Source: Hallella mizrahii (GTDB taxonomy: Bacteria > Bacteroidota > Bacteroidia > Bacteroidales > Bacteroidaceae). Taken from it: a DNA stretch of 64,000 nt. Position numbers and translations under genes: made by a program. Shown here piece after piece: positions 34,523-42,624 of the stretch. Under the pieces are notes generated by a model that did not search any database, had not been told where the DNA came from, and saw only the letters and a list, made by a program, of their open reading frames with translations. Each line of letters opens with the position of its first letter. Within the stretch, counting starts at the first letter, position 1. The stretch lies in NCBI RefSeq assembly GCF_009695775.1, contig NZ_VUNG01000019.1, forward strand, positions 1 to 64,000, written 5' to 3'.

Positions 34523-35065
34523 TCACTTATTTGTATCTTCGTAGTTGTCCCAATTGACATCGCTTTCGTTCCATTTGTCCTTCGGATGGCCTTCAGTCTT
34601 CGGATAACCGATAACGATTGTATTGAAGGGAATTAGATGCTGCGGTATGTCGAATAATCGGGTGATGGCTTCAACACGCTCCTCCACAGGGTAGGTGGCT
34701 GTCCACACGGCACCGAGCCCTAAGGCATGTGCGGCAAGAAGGATGTTCTCCGTTGCGGCAGATGCATCCTGCGCCCATAGCTCGTGGTCATTGCCGGTCA
34801 ATGCTTTGTTCATATCACCGCAGACGATGATAGCCAGTGGTGCCTTGGCAGCCATAGCAGCATTGGGCGTAGCAGTCTTGATAGCTGCAAGCTTCTGCCG
34901 GTCAGTTACGACATAGAAATACCACGGGCGACGGTCAACGGCCGATGGAGCAGCCATACCCGCCTTGAGCAGAGTAATGATCTTCTCCTTCTCCACAGGC
35001 CTGTTCTCATAGCTCCTCACGCTAGTGCGTGTCATGATGTTTTCTATTACTTCTTTTGCATGCAT
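34523..35065 (-). CDS. Nitroreductase-family flavoprotein
   Basis: The product has 180 aa from the ATG at 35065 (MHAKEVIENI); a further ATG lies at 35086. Nitroreductase fold signatures are RTSVRSYENRPVEKEKI, AGMAAPSAVDRRPWYFYVV (FMN-binding loop) and AATENILLAAHALGLGAVW with PFNTIVIGYPKTE near the end. These enzymes use FMN and NAD(P)H to reduce nitro groups, quinones or other acceptors; in Bacteroidota some activate metronidazole. It is next to a PanE-like reductase on the same strand. Confidence 0.9.
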   Translation of the reverse strand: MHAKEVIENIMTRTSVRSYENRPVEKEKIITLLKAGMAAPSAVDRRPWYFYVVTDRQKLAAIKTATPNAAMAAKAPLAIIVCGDMNKALTGNDHELWAQDASAATENILLAAHALGLGAVWTATYPVEERVEAITRLFDIPQHLIPFNTIVIGYPKTEGHPKDKWNESDVNWDNYEDTNK

Positions 35066-35124
35066 AATTCTTATTTTATCTGGCATTATCCATCAGATAT
35101 GAGGGCAAGATGCTGTGCTCATTG

Positions 35125-36042
35125 CTATTCGTTAATATAGCTCTGCTGAATAAAAAGCAGTTGTTCCTCGAGCATTCTCATCCGTCTCATCTCATAGCCG
35201 TGTGCCTGTGCTTCGGCGATGGGACGGCTGTAGAGATAATAGATCTCCATGGGGCGACGATGGTCGTAGTCGACCTTCATGCTTGGTGAATAAGGTCTCA
35301 TCTTACGTGTCATATTCAGCATCCGGTCTGCATAATCTTCATTCAGACCTGCAACGCCACACGCACGGGCTCCCTCGATGACTTCCATCATCAAATCGCG
35401 GCACAACGTGTCAGTAGCCTCACAGTCAAGCAACTTGTCAACCTGTGTATTGAGAGCGACGGTGAGGCCGTTGAAGCACATGTTCCATACTGCTTTCTGC
35501 CATCGGGCTGTGTCATGGTCAACAAGTGAAGCATCGATGCCTGCATGGTTCATAACATCAGCAAGCTGGTGAAGGCGGTCGTCATCCTTACAATTGTAAT
35601 TGCCGATATTCAGACGGCCAAGGTCCGTATGGTCAACCACTCCGGGTTTTGTTTTCGTACTGCAAATAAATGCCAACCCCGCCAGCACGCCCGTATGAGG
35701 GAATGTCTTGACAAAATCCTCTTCCAGGCCGATGCCATTCTGTATGAGCAGCACCCATGTGTCCTCTTTTAATAAAGGTGACAACAGTGTTTTCAGTAGA
35801 TGCTCATTCGTCGATTTTAGGGCTACGATGACAACGTCGCACTTAGGCATATCCTGGGCATTGTGATAAGCCTGAACGGAGTCAAGATGAAAACTTCCGT
35901 TGACGGAGTTCACCTGAAGTCCGTGCTCACATACATAATCATAGTCACTGTGGAACAAGAAATGCACGTCTTCGCCTGACTTTGCCAACTTTGCTCCGTA
36001 ATAGGCACCGATGGCACCTGAACCTATAATTCCAAACCTCAT
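35125..36042 (-). CDS. Ketopantoate reductase-like enzyme (PanE/ApbA family)
   Basis: The 305-aa product has an N-terminal Rossmann fold with GIIGSGAIGAYYGAKLA at residues 4-20, VVIVALKSTN near 72 and IQNGIGLE near 100. The C-terminal ApbA_C domain contains KAVWNMCFNGLTVAL near 185, with the catalytic Lys. PanE reduces 2-dehydropantoate to pantoate with NADPH in coenzyme A synthesis. Bacteroidota often carry several family members, so the exact substrate is uncertain. It is preceded by a TAACTTTG -7 box. Confidence 0.88.
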   Translation of the reverse strand: MRFGIIGSGAIGAYYGAKLAKSGEDVHFLFHSDYDYVCEHGLQVNSVNGSFHLDSVQAYHNAQDMPKCDVVIVALKSTNEHLLKTLLSPLLKEDTWVLLIQNGIGLEEDFVKTFPHTGVLAGLAFICSTKTKPGVVDHTDLGRLNIGNYNCKDDDRLHQLADVMNHAGIDASLVDHDTARWQKAVWNMCFNGLTVALNTQVDKLLDCEATDTLCRDLMMEVIEGARACGVAGLNEDYADRMLNMTRKMRPYSPSMKVDYDHRRPMEIYYLYSRPIAEAQAHGYEMRRMRMLEEQLLFIQQSYINE

Positions 36043-36073
36043 ATCTGATTTCTTATTTGATCTTTTTCCTTTG

Positions 36074-36081
36074 CAAAGTTA
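36074..36081 (-). promoter_or_regulatory. -7 box of the PanE-like gene
   Basis: The minus strand reads TAACTTTG, matching TAnnTTTG, 32 bases upstream of the start codon. The -33 element is not evident. Confidence 0.45.
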
Positions 36082-36089
36082 AGAAATAA

Positions 36090-36113
36090 TCTGAGACGAA
36101 TGTTTCTCTCAGA
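36090..36113 (-). terminator. Hairpin after the VOC gene
   Basis: Arms TCTGAGA and TCTCAGA enclose 10 bases. On the minus strand the hairpin is followed by TTATTTCTT. It lies about 55 bases beyond the VOC stop codon and may end the GNAT-VOC transcript. Confidence 0.4.
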
Positions 36114-36166
36114 CGTCTTTTTATGTTTTGTTGAAGAGTCTTGATAGTCAGATTATACCTCGATTT

Positions 36167-36547
36167 TCACTTGCAGTAGCTGCTAAGTTCTACAAGATTG
36201 CCATCGGGATCTCGAAGATAGAGACTCAGCATAACGCCCTTTGATCCATGCCGTTCGTCAATTTCGCTTATGATGGGAGCGTGCTTGGTCTCCAGTTCAG
36301 CCTTGACTGGCTGCAGATCTCCATCTACAATTAGGCAGAAATCTTGCGAACCGTATTCAGGATGAATGGCGGCCGGGTGAAACTCGCCCTTACGTGTATG
36401 GATAGAAATCTTTCCACCGGGGAAATACAGGTTATGATGCCCATTAGTCTCACGATGTTCCATGCCGAGCAGGCCAACATAGAAGTCAAGACACTTCTGA
36501 AGGTTTGACGTCGTGATGACGAAATGGTCTATAGCTTTGAGTTTCAT
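36167..36547 (-). CDS. VOC (glyoxalase-fold) protein
   Basis: The product has 126 aa from the ATG at 36547 (MKLKAIDHFV). Two beta-alpha-beta-beta-beta modules carry IDHFVITTSNLQKCLDFYV and GSQDFCLIV, ending with RDPDGNLVELSSY. A metal-binding His and Glu are in place. VOC proteins include glyoxalases, dioxygenases and fosfomycin-type resistance enzymes; nothing here singles out one. The start overlaps the stop of the upstream GNAT gene by 4 bases (ATGA), so the two are coupled. Confidence 0.85.
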   Translation of the reverse strand: MKLKAIDHFVITTSNLQKCLDFYVGLLGMEHRETNGHHNLYFPGGKISIHTRKGEFHPAAIHPEYGSQDFCLIVDGDLQPVKAELETKHAPIISEIDERHGSKGVMLSLYLRDPDGNLVELSSYCK

Positions 36548-36858
36548 AGCTGGCAACTTACGCCTTCCCCCGCATGCTCGTCAAGAATATCCTTGTACTG
36601 AGGATGACGCTGATACCAAGTAAAAGCGTATGAGCATATTGGAAGGACCTTCAACTTATGGTTGATGGCATACTCGTTGGCAGCTTCGACAAGCAATGCT
36701 CCGATGCCCATACCCTTCTTGAAAGCCTCAGTGTGATTAATGAACATCACTTGTCCCTTGAACGTAAAGTCTAACAGGCCGACCTGCTCTTCTCCGTCAT
36801 AGGCAAGGACTTGGCCTTTCGTGTTGTCTGCTACAATCTTAGTTTCCATAAGCGTCAT
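36544..36858 (-). CDS. YjdJ-type small GNAT acetyltransferase
   Basis: The product has 104 aa from the ATG at 36858 (MTLMETKIV); the ATG at 36849 is an alternative. The open frame continues 183 bases upstream but includes the promoter box TATTTTTG at 36869-36876. It shows the compact COG2388 pattern: VGLLDFTF, MFINHTEAFKKGMGIGALLVEAA (acetyl-CoA loop), then ICSYAFTWYQRHPQYKDIL. The substrate is unknown. Stop and VOC start overlap by 4 bases. Confidence 0.85.
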   Translation of the reverse strand: MTLMETKIVADNTKGQVLAYDGEEQVGLLDFTFKGQVMFINHTEAFKKGMGIGALLVEAANEYAINHKLKVLPICSYAFTWYQRHPQYKDILDEHAGEGVSCQL

Positions 36859-36868
36859 ATTTTTTTTG

Positions 36869-36918
36869 CAAAAATACGAAAAGTTATTCTCACTCCTCAG
36901 ATATTTGCAGTAAATTTG
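36869..36918. promoter_or_regulatory. Divergent promoter region (GNAT / 79-aa gene)
   Basis: TATTTTTG on the minus strand at 36869-36876 faces the small GNAT gene. TAAATTTG on the plus strand at 36911-36918 lies 22 bases before the ATG at 36940. Both match TAnnTTTG; -33 elements are weak. Confidence 0.45.
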
Positions 36919-36939
36919 CAATGAGAAATTTGAGAAGCA

Positions 36940-37179
36940 ATGAGCAAGCAGAGTTTCATCAATGAGATAAAAGAATACAAGAGGAATGGTGGAGTTATAA
37001 GCTTCGCCTATGGGGATCATCGTCTTCCTGTTGTCTACCAAGAAGATTCAGATGTTATCCGTGTGAACATGTCTCAATATGATGTTTTCATGCCAGTTGA
37101 TTATCAGATCAATCTGTTCGACAACCTGGCCAACCTTCAGGACAAGCTGTTGGAAAAGTACCCTCAATTACTTCAATGA
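36940..37179 (+). CDS. Small protein of a two-member local family
   Basis: The 79-aa protein shows SFINEIKEYKRNGGVISFAYGDHRLP, then YDVFMPVDYQ and NLQDKLLEKYPQLL. A clear paralogue, broken by an insertion, lies at 38580-38845 (KQEISDYTARGG, AFAFGD, VFVPVDY, LLEKYPQL). The family is not known to me. It is followed after one base by a GNAT acetyltransferase gene. Confidence 0.7.
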   Translation: MSKQSFINEIKEYKRNGGVISFAYGDHRLPVVYQEDSDVIRVNMSQYDVFMPVDYQINLFDNLANLQDKLLEKYPQLLQ

Positions 37180-37180
37180 T

Positions 37181-37675
37181 ATGAAACGCTTAGTCAGAAA
37201 AGCCATTGCTACAGATCTGCCGGTCGTGCTCAAACTGATTGAAAGCGGAAGGAAGATCATGCGCGAGAGCGGCAACCCAAACCAATGGGGAAAGAATCAT
37301 CCTTCTACTGCTCAACTGCAGAAGGACATTGAGGATGGTCATAGCTATCTGTTGATGGATAGAGACAAGGCTATCGCCACCTTTGCTTTCATTCCCGGGC
37401 CGGACGTAACCTACGCTAAGATTTATGATGGTGCGTGGAAAGATACCGCCAAGCCATACTATGTCATCCATCGTGTTGCCAGTCTTCCTGATTATCATGG
37501 TGTGATGAAAGACATCCTTGACTATTGCTTCAGCATCACAGACAATATTCGAATTGATACTCACAGGGATAACAAGCCCATGCAACATTGCCTTGTAAAG
37601 TACGGCTTCCATTACTGTGGCATTATCCATCTGCTTGACGGTGACGAGAGGCTGGCCTACCAAAAACTTCTATAG
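37181..37675 (+). CDS. GNAT-family N-acetyltransferase
   Basis: The product has 164 aa from the ATG at 37181 (MKRLVRKAIA), one base after the preceding stop codon; the frame is open upstream without protein-like sequence. The GNAT fold is indicated by VRKAIATDLPVVLKLI at the start, AIATFAFIPG, YYVIHRVASLPDYHGVMKDILDYCF (core strand and CoA-binding helix) and IDTHRDNKPMQHCLVKYGFHYCGII at the end. The pyrophosphate loop is atypical (no clear R/Q-G-x-G). The substrate is unknown. Confidence 0.82.
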   Translation: MKRLVRKAIATDLPVVLKLIESGRKIMRESGNPNQWGKNHPSTAQLQKDIEDGHSYLLMDRDKAIATFAFIPGPDVTYAKIYDGAWKDTAKPYYVIHRVASLPDYHGVMKDILDYCFSITDNIRIDTHRDNKPMQHCLVKYGFHYCGIIHLLDGDERLAYQKLL

Positions 37676-37689
37676 AATGAAACAAAAAC

Positions 37690-37724
37690 GCCGGTGCAGT
37701 CAGCTTCACACTGACCACACCGGC
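37690..37724 (+). terminator. Hairpin after the GNAT gene
   Basis: GCCGGTG and CACCGGC form the outer 7-bp stem, with GTCAG/CTGAC pairing inside. It lies 15 bases after the stop codon. No long T-run follows on the plus strand. Confidence 0.55.
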
Positions 37725-37751
37725 TAGGAGGTTTATATTGAATCGACAATG

Positions 37752-37769
37752 AAAAAAGGGGCTGACCCC
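37752..37769 (-). terminator. Intrinsic terminator of hsp20
   Basis: On the minus strand GGGG-TCAG-CCCC is followed directly by TTTTTT, about 50 bases beyond the hsp20 stop codon. It is a short-stem but otherwise textbook intrinsic terminator. Confidence 0.65.
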
Positions 37770-37817
37770 TACTAAAAGAGGACAGTCCCTATGCCACTGA
37801 GCAGTGAAGCTTGTCGG

Positions 37818-38246
37818 TTATGCAACCTCAATCTTCTTAGTCTCTTTCTCAGCCTTCGGCGTACGAGGAAGCGTTACATGAAGCACACCGTTATCAACCT
37901 TTGCTTCGATCTTGTCTTTCTCAACGTCATCAGGCAGCGTCAGAGCCTGCTCGTAATTGCTGTATGAGAACTCGCGGCGCAAGTAGTGCTCCTTCTTGTT
38001 CTCGTCTTTCTTCTCGTCCTTGTGCTCCAACTTGATGGTCAGGCAACCGTCCTTGTCAACGTTCACCTTGAAGTCATCCTTGGTGGTGCCAGGGGCTGCG
38101 AGCTCGACTTCGTAAGCCTTGTCATTTTCCTTGACATTGATAGCAGGTGCTGTGACATTCATGCGCGCCATCCAACTCGTGTTCAACATATCGTCGAAAT
38201 CATTGTCAAGCCAATTGTTCATGTCTCTTAAAACTGGATACAACAT
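37818..38246 (-). CDS. hsp20: Small heat-shock protein (Hsp20/alpha-crystallin)
   Basis: The 142-aa product has the alpha-crystallin domain at about 33-135 with APAINVKENDKAYEVELAAPG, HYLRREFSYSNYEQALTLP and the C-terminal GVLHVTLPRTP strand, ending in a KKIEV tail (an IxV-like oligomer anchor). Small heat-shock proteins hold unfolding proteins in soluble complexes without ATP. Two inverted repeats 140-200 bases upstream, one touching a putative -7 box, suggest stress-controlled repression. A good terminator follows. Confidence 0.93.
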   Translation of the reverse strand: MLYPVLRDMNNWLDNDFDDMLNTSWMARMNVTAPAINVKENDKAYEVELAAPGTTKDDFKVNVDKDGCLTIKLEHKDEKKDENKKEHYLRREFSYSNYEQALTLPDDVEKDKIEAKVDNGVLHVTLPRTPKAEKETKKIEVA

Positions 38247-38381
38247 AAGTCAATACCTCCTAATTGTCAATTAATTCTTTGTTTCTCTTGGAGCTCTTCC
38301 ATCGTCCTCAGGCTCTTTTCGTTGCCCTCGTCCGACGTCCGAACTTCTCTAACCCTCAGTGCAATATGCGTGCCCAAAGGC

Positions 38382-38445
38382 CAAAGATGGCAAATCGCGC
38401 CATCATTGGCAGTAATGCTTAAAATTTTTACATTTTACTGCCAAT
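38382..38445 (-). promoter_or_regulatory. Putative hsp20 promoter with two inverted repeats
   Basis: The minus strand CATCTTTG (38382-38389), a one-mismatch -7 box, overlaps the inverted repeat GATGGC-N7-GCCATC (38386-38404). Immediately beyond lies a perfect 11-base repeat ATTGGCAGTAA-N19-TTACTGCCAAT (38405-38445). The layout fits operators of a heat-shock repressor. The leader to the ATG would be about 130 bases. Confidence 0.5.
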
Positions 38446-38579
38446 ATTACCTTTCAAAGCCTATCTAATTCCTCTTTTTTTGCTTGACGACCATTACTTT
38501 GCCTCTCAGAAGACGCAAATTCCTATCGGTAATTTCACAAAACAGTTGTACCTTTGTACTCAAATATCTGAAACAGACA

Positions 38580-38845
38580 ATGGACAAGACTACGTTCAAA
38601 CAAGAAATCAGCGACTATACTGCTCGCGGAGGCAAGTTTGCCTTTGCCTTTGGTGACATCCATCTCCTTGTCTTATGTTGTGCACAACATAACCTGTCAT
38701 CTATCACGAGGCGTTGAACATGTTGGGAGTGAAGATGCCAGCGCATGAGGTGTTTGTTCCTGTTGACTACTCGCGTGACTTGGACGACAACCTCGATGTG
38801 CTGATGAACAAACTCTTGGAGAAGTACCCGCAACTCACGGATTAA
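38580..38845 (+). pseudogene. Broken paralogue of the 79-aa protein
   Basis: The frame starts MDKTTFKQEISDYTARGG and matches the intact protein at 36940. After AFAFGDIHLLV it is interrupted by 26 extra bases, which shift the frame and bring an early stop. The original frame then resumes with IYHEALNMLG, VFVPVDYSRD and LLEKYPQL, ending at a TAA at 38845. The insert is a 20-base perfect palindrome plus a near-duplicate of 6 flanking bases. A TACCTTTG -7 box lies at 38549-38556. Confidence 0.8.
38673..38692. repeat. 20-bp perfect palindrome inserted in a gene
   Basis: TTATGTTGTG followed by its exact reverse complement. It is flanked by CTTGTC (38667-38672) and CCTGTC (38693-38698), which look like a target duplication with one change. 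Removing palindrome and one flank restores the reading frame of the host gene. Confidence 0.85.
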
Positions 38846-38876
38846 TAAACCACAGACACTTGATAAATACCAGTTT

Positions 38877-39683
38877 ATGAAACACTTCAGACTTTCCGTC
38901 CTGTCATTTCTGTTACTTACTCTTGCGCTAATGGCATGTAAGAACAAGACTACGGTCAAACCGACCGACATAATCGGTACATGGATTTATACCGGTAAAG
39001 AGCAATGCAATGAGTACAACATAGCAGAAATAGATCTTGACTACAGCAACGATATTTGGGTAAGTCCTATGTTAGGCGACACGATTTACCATTATGAACG
39101 ATATGCCATTCACGGTGATACGCTTTTGCTGTACGACAAGAACAATGACGCATTGGCACTGAGAATGAAATATCTCGGGGGTGACAGCCTGATTCTTGAA
39201 AGCAGAAAGTTGCTCTCCAAAGGTCTGCTCTTTCGTAAAAGAAATTACTTGGATATGAAGCTTAAATCAATAAAAAGAACTGGCTTGCCTAAAGATACCT
39301 GCGACATCATCGTCAAGGCTTCTAATCCACGTGATTCGCTTGTTGCGATAAGCAAGAAAGACATGCTAAGGGCCAAGGCTATATTGAAGAAGCATTTTGA
39401 AACATTGGCTGCCAACAAGTTAAGCAGCCCTTATTCAAGAAGGCCTTTGCCATTCAATGAATACATACGTCAATATTATGGTCGACGTAGGGACGGTCAT
39501 CTGCTAATTAATGTGGCTATGATGCAAAATGTGGATTACTTTCCCGATCGCCCCAACGCTTGGTATAAAAATCTGATAAAGCAACCTTACCATGTGTGTG
39601 ATGGCGGACGATATTATGCGGACGTGCTCATCGATTTAACAACCGGCCTTTTGGTATGGTTCTATGTTCATGGAGAAGCTTAG
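38877..39683 (+). CDS. Lipoprotein of unknown function
   Basis: The 268-aa product has a lipoprotein signal with lipobox LALMAC (Cys near residue 21). The N-terminal part (DIIGTWIYTG, then strands ending GDTLLLYDKN and LGGDSLIL) looks like a lipocalin-type barrel seen in many Bacteroidota lipoproteins. The C-terminal half has SLVAISKKDMLRAKAILKKHFE and the end segment YYADVLIDLTTGLLVWFYVHGE. It probably sits on the inner face of the outer membrane. I cannot assign a role. Confidence 0.75.
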   Translation: MKHFRLSVLSFLLLTLALMACKNKTTVKPTDIIGTWIYTGKEQCNEYNIAEIDLDYSNDIWVSPMLGDTIYHYERYAIHGDTLLLYDKNNDALALRMKYLGGDSLILESRKLLSKGLLFRKRNYLDMKLKSIKRTGLPKDTCDIIVKASNPRDSLVAISKKDMLRAKAILKKHFETLAANKLSSPYSRRPLPFNEYIRQYYGRRRDGHLLINVAMMQNVDYFPDRPNAWYKNLIKQPYHVCDGGRYYADVLIDLTTGLLVWFYVHGEA

Positions 39684-39803
39684 CAAGTATGCCAGTGCTG
39701 GTAAGATAGCAGAACTCTTAGACCTTGACCGCAAATAGTGGACAAGGCTATGAAAGAGCTCAAAGCTGAGGGTGCTATCGTCTCTCCCGTCCGCTGTAAA
39801 TGA
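39670..39803 (+). pseudogene. Remnant of a winged-helix (HTH) C-terminus
   Basis: One frame reads KYASAGKIAELLDLDRK and stops. One base out of frame it continues VDKAMKELKAEGAIVSPVRCK. Together they form the helix-turn-helix tail found in several Bacteroidota regulatory proteins (LDLDRKxVDKAMKELKAEG). It overlaps the end of the lipoprotein gene and lies next to the start of the conjugative region, so it may mark an old recombination joint. Confidence 0.5.
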
Positions 39804-39820
39804 GATACGGCACATAAGAA

Positions 39821-40075
39821 TCACGGCCTCCTGAAATCAGTCATGTTGAAGTGCAGCCCCGCATTCAACATCTGAGACTTGATCTTATCGGCAATCTTCC
39901 CGTCGATACCTTCAACGGCACGCAGGTCATCCTCGCTTTTCTTGCACAGATTCGTTGTGTCGTAGAAGCCTCCGTGACTCAGTGCTTGTCGAATGCGCTT
40001 CTTCACACTTGGGCTAATGCTCAACCCATCAACGAAGTTGTAATAGGTTGAATACTCAATGTTGATTCTCTTCAT
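39821..40075 (-). CDS. Small helix-hairpin-helix-like protein
   Basis: The 84-aa product ends with KKSEDDLRAVEGIDGKIADKIKSQM, a helix-hairpin-helix pattern like that of the RNA polymerase alpha C-terminal domain. A DNA-binding role is plausible but unproved. It lies 38 bases beyond the coupling-protein gene on the same strand and appears to be the last gene of the conjugative operon. Confidence 0.6.
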   Translation of the reverse strand: MKRINIEYSTYYNFVDGLSISPSVKKRIRQALSHGGFYDTTNLCKKSEDDLRAVEGIDGKIADKIKSQMLNAGLHFNMTDFRRP

Positions 40076-40113
40076 AGGCGTTGTTGTCTACGACTTTTAG
40101 GTTGTGTTGTAGG

Positions 40114-42436
40114 TTAACTGTTTGTTTCAGGCTTTGCACCGTGAAGGAGCATCCGTATCATGCTCTCAATCTCGTCATTGACTTTCTTGAAGTTACGGTT
40201 CAGCATGATTTCTTTGTCGCGCTGACTTTTGAAGGCATATATCTTTGGCAGCTCCACATAGTGGGATTCCTCACGGCGTATCTTACCCATATCGAAATTA
40301 GTCTTGCAGAAATACTTCGTGGTCTTGAACTCTGGGCTATCCTCAAGGTTGATGTTTGCAAAGGATTTCTTCTCCGTGGGCGTAAAGTCGCGGGCAGCCT
40401 GTCCGGCGAGCCAGCCGGTGGCCATGTCGGCAATCTTGGCGGCAGGGACGAGGTTGTCCATCTTCTCACTGATAGAGGTACTGACCTTTGAGTCGTTGAT
40501 GGTGATGGACTTCGATGTCTGCTTAGCCTTGCCGAATACATCATTCTGTGCCCATTCGAGGGTTTCTTTGTTGCGGGCAGCACCCATGAAGATATTGCCG
40601 CAGGTGGTGATGATCTTCTGCATGCCGTTCTTGCCATAATCGGCCTCCAACTGAGGTAATTCCTGGAAACCGAGGGTGACAGCCACCTTGTTGCTTCGTG
40701 CCGTACCGATAAGGCGGTCTATCTTGTGAAAATAGAGCGTGGGCAGCTCATCGACGATGATACTCACGGGCAGGTTCCCCTTGCTGTTGATACGCGTGAC
40801 AAGTCGGTTGAGGATGAGGGCGTTGAGCGAGCCGATGACCTGTTCCTTCTCCGGGTCGTTGGCGATGACAAGGTAGCTGGGGTTGGACTTGTCGGAGATT
40901 TTCAGGTCGAAGTCGTCGCCGGTGAACACCCAATATGCCTCAGGGGGAAACAAGACGGGCGGCATTGACACGGAGCGTACCCACCATACCTTCCAACTGG
41001 TCATTGGCCTTGTTCTTGTAGGCACTTTGGAACGGTGCCATGAGGGACATGATCTTAGGGTCCTGCATGAGAATATCAAACACCTCGCTGTAACTGCGGC
41101 CTAAGAAGCTCAGCACATGGGGCATATCGCTGTACTCGCCCGTAATAGTGTCGGGCTCCACCTCGTTGCCATCCTCGTCCTCGTACCAACAGCGATCGAT
41201 GCGTATCTCCTGCTTGTTGCCGTTGAGATAAGTGAAGCCATCCAAGTCAACAAACATATCATCACTGTCCGTGGAGACATTGTTGCTGTTGCAGTCGATG
41301 AAGTCGAGCACCACGTTACCTTGTTCGTCCAAAGCCTTGTAGTCTCTCCAGTTGTGGATGACAAGACGGAGTTTCCTATTATTCCACAGCACGTAGCGGT
41401 TCAGTTTCTTGCCGTTCTTGTAGCCTGTCGGGTGGAAGTTGACGAAGAAGTAGATGATGGCGGCAAGGAAGTTCTCAGCGGAGTTTTGGAAGAAGGCTTC
41501 TGAGCCGCCTTTCTTCTCACCACCGCCTTTGTTCAGAGAGGCAAGCAGTGTGGCTGCCGTCTCGGAGGCTGCCGCAAGGTCAGGAATGTACTTCCGCTGG
41601 ATGGGGTTCACACGATTGGAGTACTCCACATCGGTGAAGTTGACGATGCGGAAACCGCAGTTCTTGGGCAGCTTGCCCTGCTTACGGTTCTTGCAGTACT
41701 GATAGAAGAGGTTTCGTGCCAAAGCCGGGAACTTATAATCATAGACCATCATGGCAAAACCTTTGGCTGAGTGTTGCCGGATGAACGGGGCGATGATACC
41801 GAAGGACTTTCCAGAGCCGGGCGTTCCCAAGACGATGGTGGCACGGAAGGGGTTGATGATGTTGATCCATCCGTGGTTCAGACGCTTCTTATAGTAGTAG
41901 ACCATAGGGATATTGACACTGTACTCGTTCTCTTCCTTGTTCCGACTCTGCTCGAAGCTCTCGTTTTCAAAGTTCCATTTATCGTCGCCAATCTTCATGC
42001 CCAAGTATTTGGCAATGGCATCAAAGCCCTGGTGGATAAGCATCGTGCCGGTAACGGAGCAGAGGACATAGAGGCAACGGTTGAGGGAATAACCGGCGAA
42101 TGAGCCGTTGAGTGGCATATCATAGAAGATGAAGCACATGACGATCATGGTAGCACCGGCAAGAACGGGATAGAGCACCATTGTCTTGAGGTTCCACTTC
42201 AGACTCTTGCGTGCTCTCGTTCCGATGCAGGTAACAGTGATACAGATGAGCTCCATCACCTTGCAGGCAGACACGGAGTCGAAGACCTTGAAGCGGTGAA
42301 AGAGCTCAAGGACAAAGGCGACCATGCGGTTGTCGGAGGTGATGGGCAGGTTCATCACAATCTCTATGATCAGTATCAGATAGATGCATGAGCGGAACAT
42401 GCTGTACATCTGCTGTTGTTCACGGGTTTCTTCCAT
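40114..42436 (-). pseudogene. mobC: Type IV coupling protein MobC/TraG (VirD4-like), frameshifted
   Basis: The gene is split by a frame change at a G5 tract at 40943-40947 (C5 on the coding strand). The first frame (498 aa) has four N-terminal membrane segments, Walker A GTPGSGKSFG near residue 207 and ends VNAARLVSP-stop. The second frame continues EAYWVFTGDDFDLKISD, with VSIIVDELPTLYF (Walker B) and the coupling-protein C-terminus. With four Gs the protein would be about 770 aa and continuous. VirD4-type ATPases bring the relaxosome to the mating channel. The change is a true mutation, a phase-variable tract or a sequencing error; the reading frames alone cannot tell. Confidence 0.85.
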
Positions 42437-42530
42437 AGCAAGGGGATTATCAAGAATTTGAGAATTAGAGAATATCGCTCACAGGAGGTTATTTATTTCT
42501 CACAGATTGTACTGATAGCACGGATTTTCC

Positions 42531-42601
42531 CTCGCAAAGGCGCTAAGGGCGCAATGATTCCTCGGGATGCGGAACCTTAGCGATCTTTGCGGCTTTGCGA
42601 G
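42531..42601. repeat. Imperfect palindromic repeat between traN and mobC
   Basis: The left arm CTCGCAAAG-g-CGCTAAGG is mirrored by CCTTAGCG ... CTTTGCGAG, with a 10-base insert (ATCTTTGCGG) in the right arm. It resembles the CTTAGCG/CTTTGCG intergenic palindromes I recall from Bacteroidota genomes. It lies within the transfer operon and could form a stable RNA structure. Confidence 0.6.
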
Positions 42602-42624
42602 AGATAAAGATGTTAAAGCGAGAT

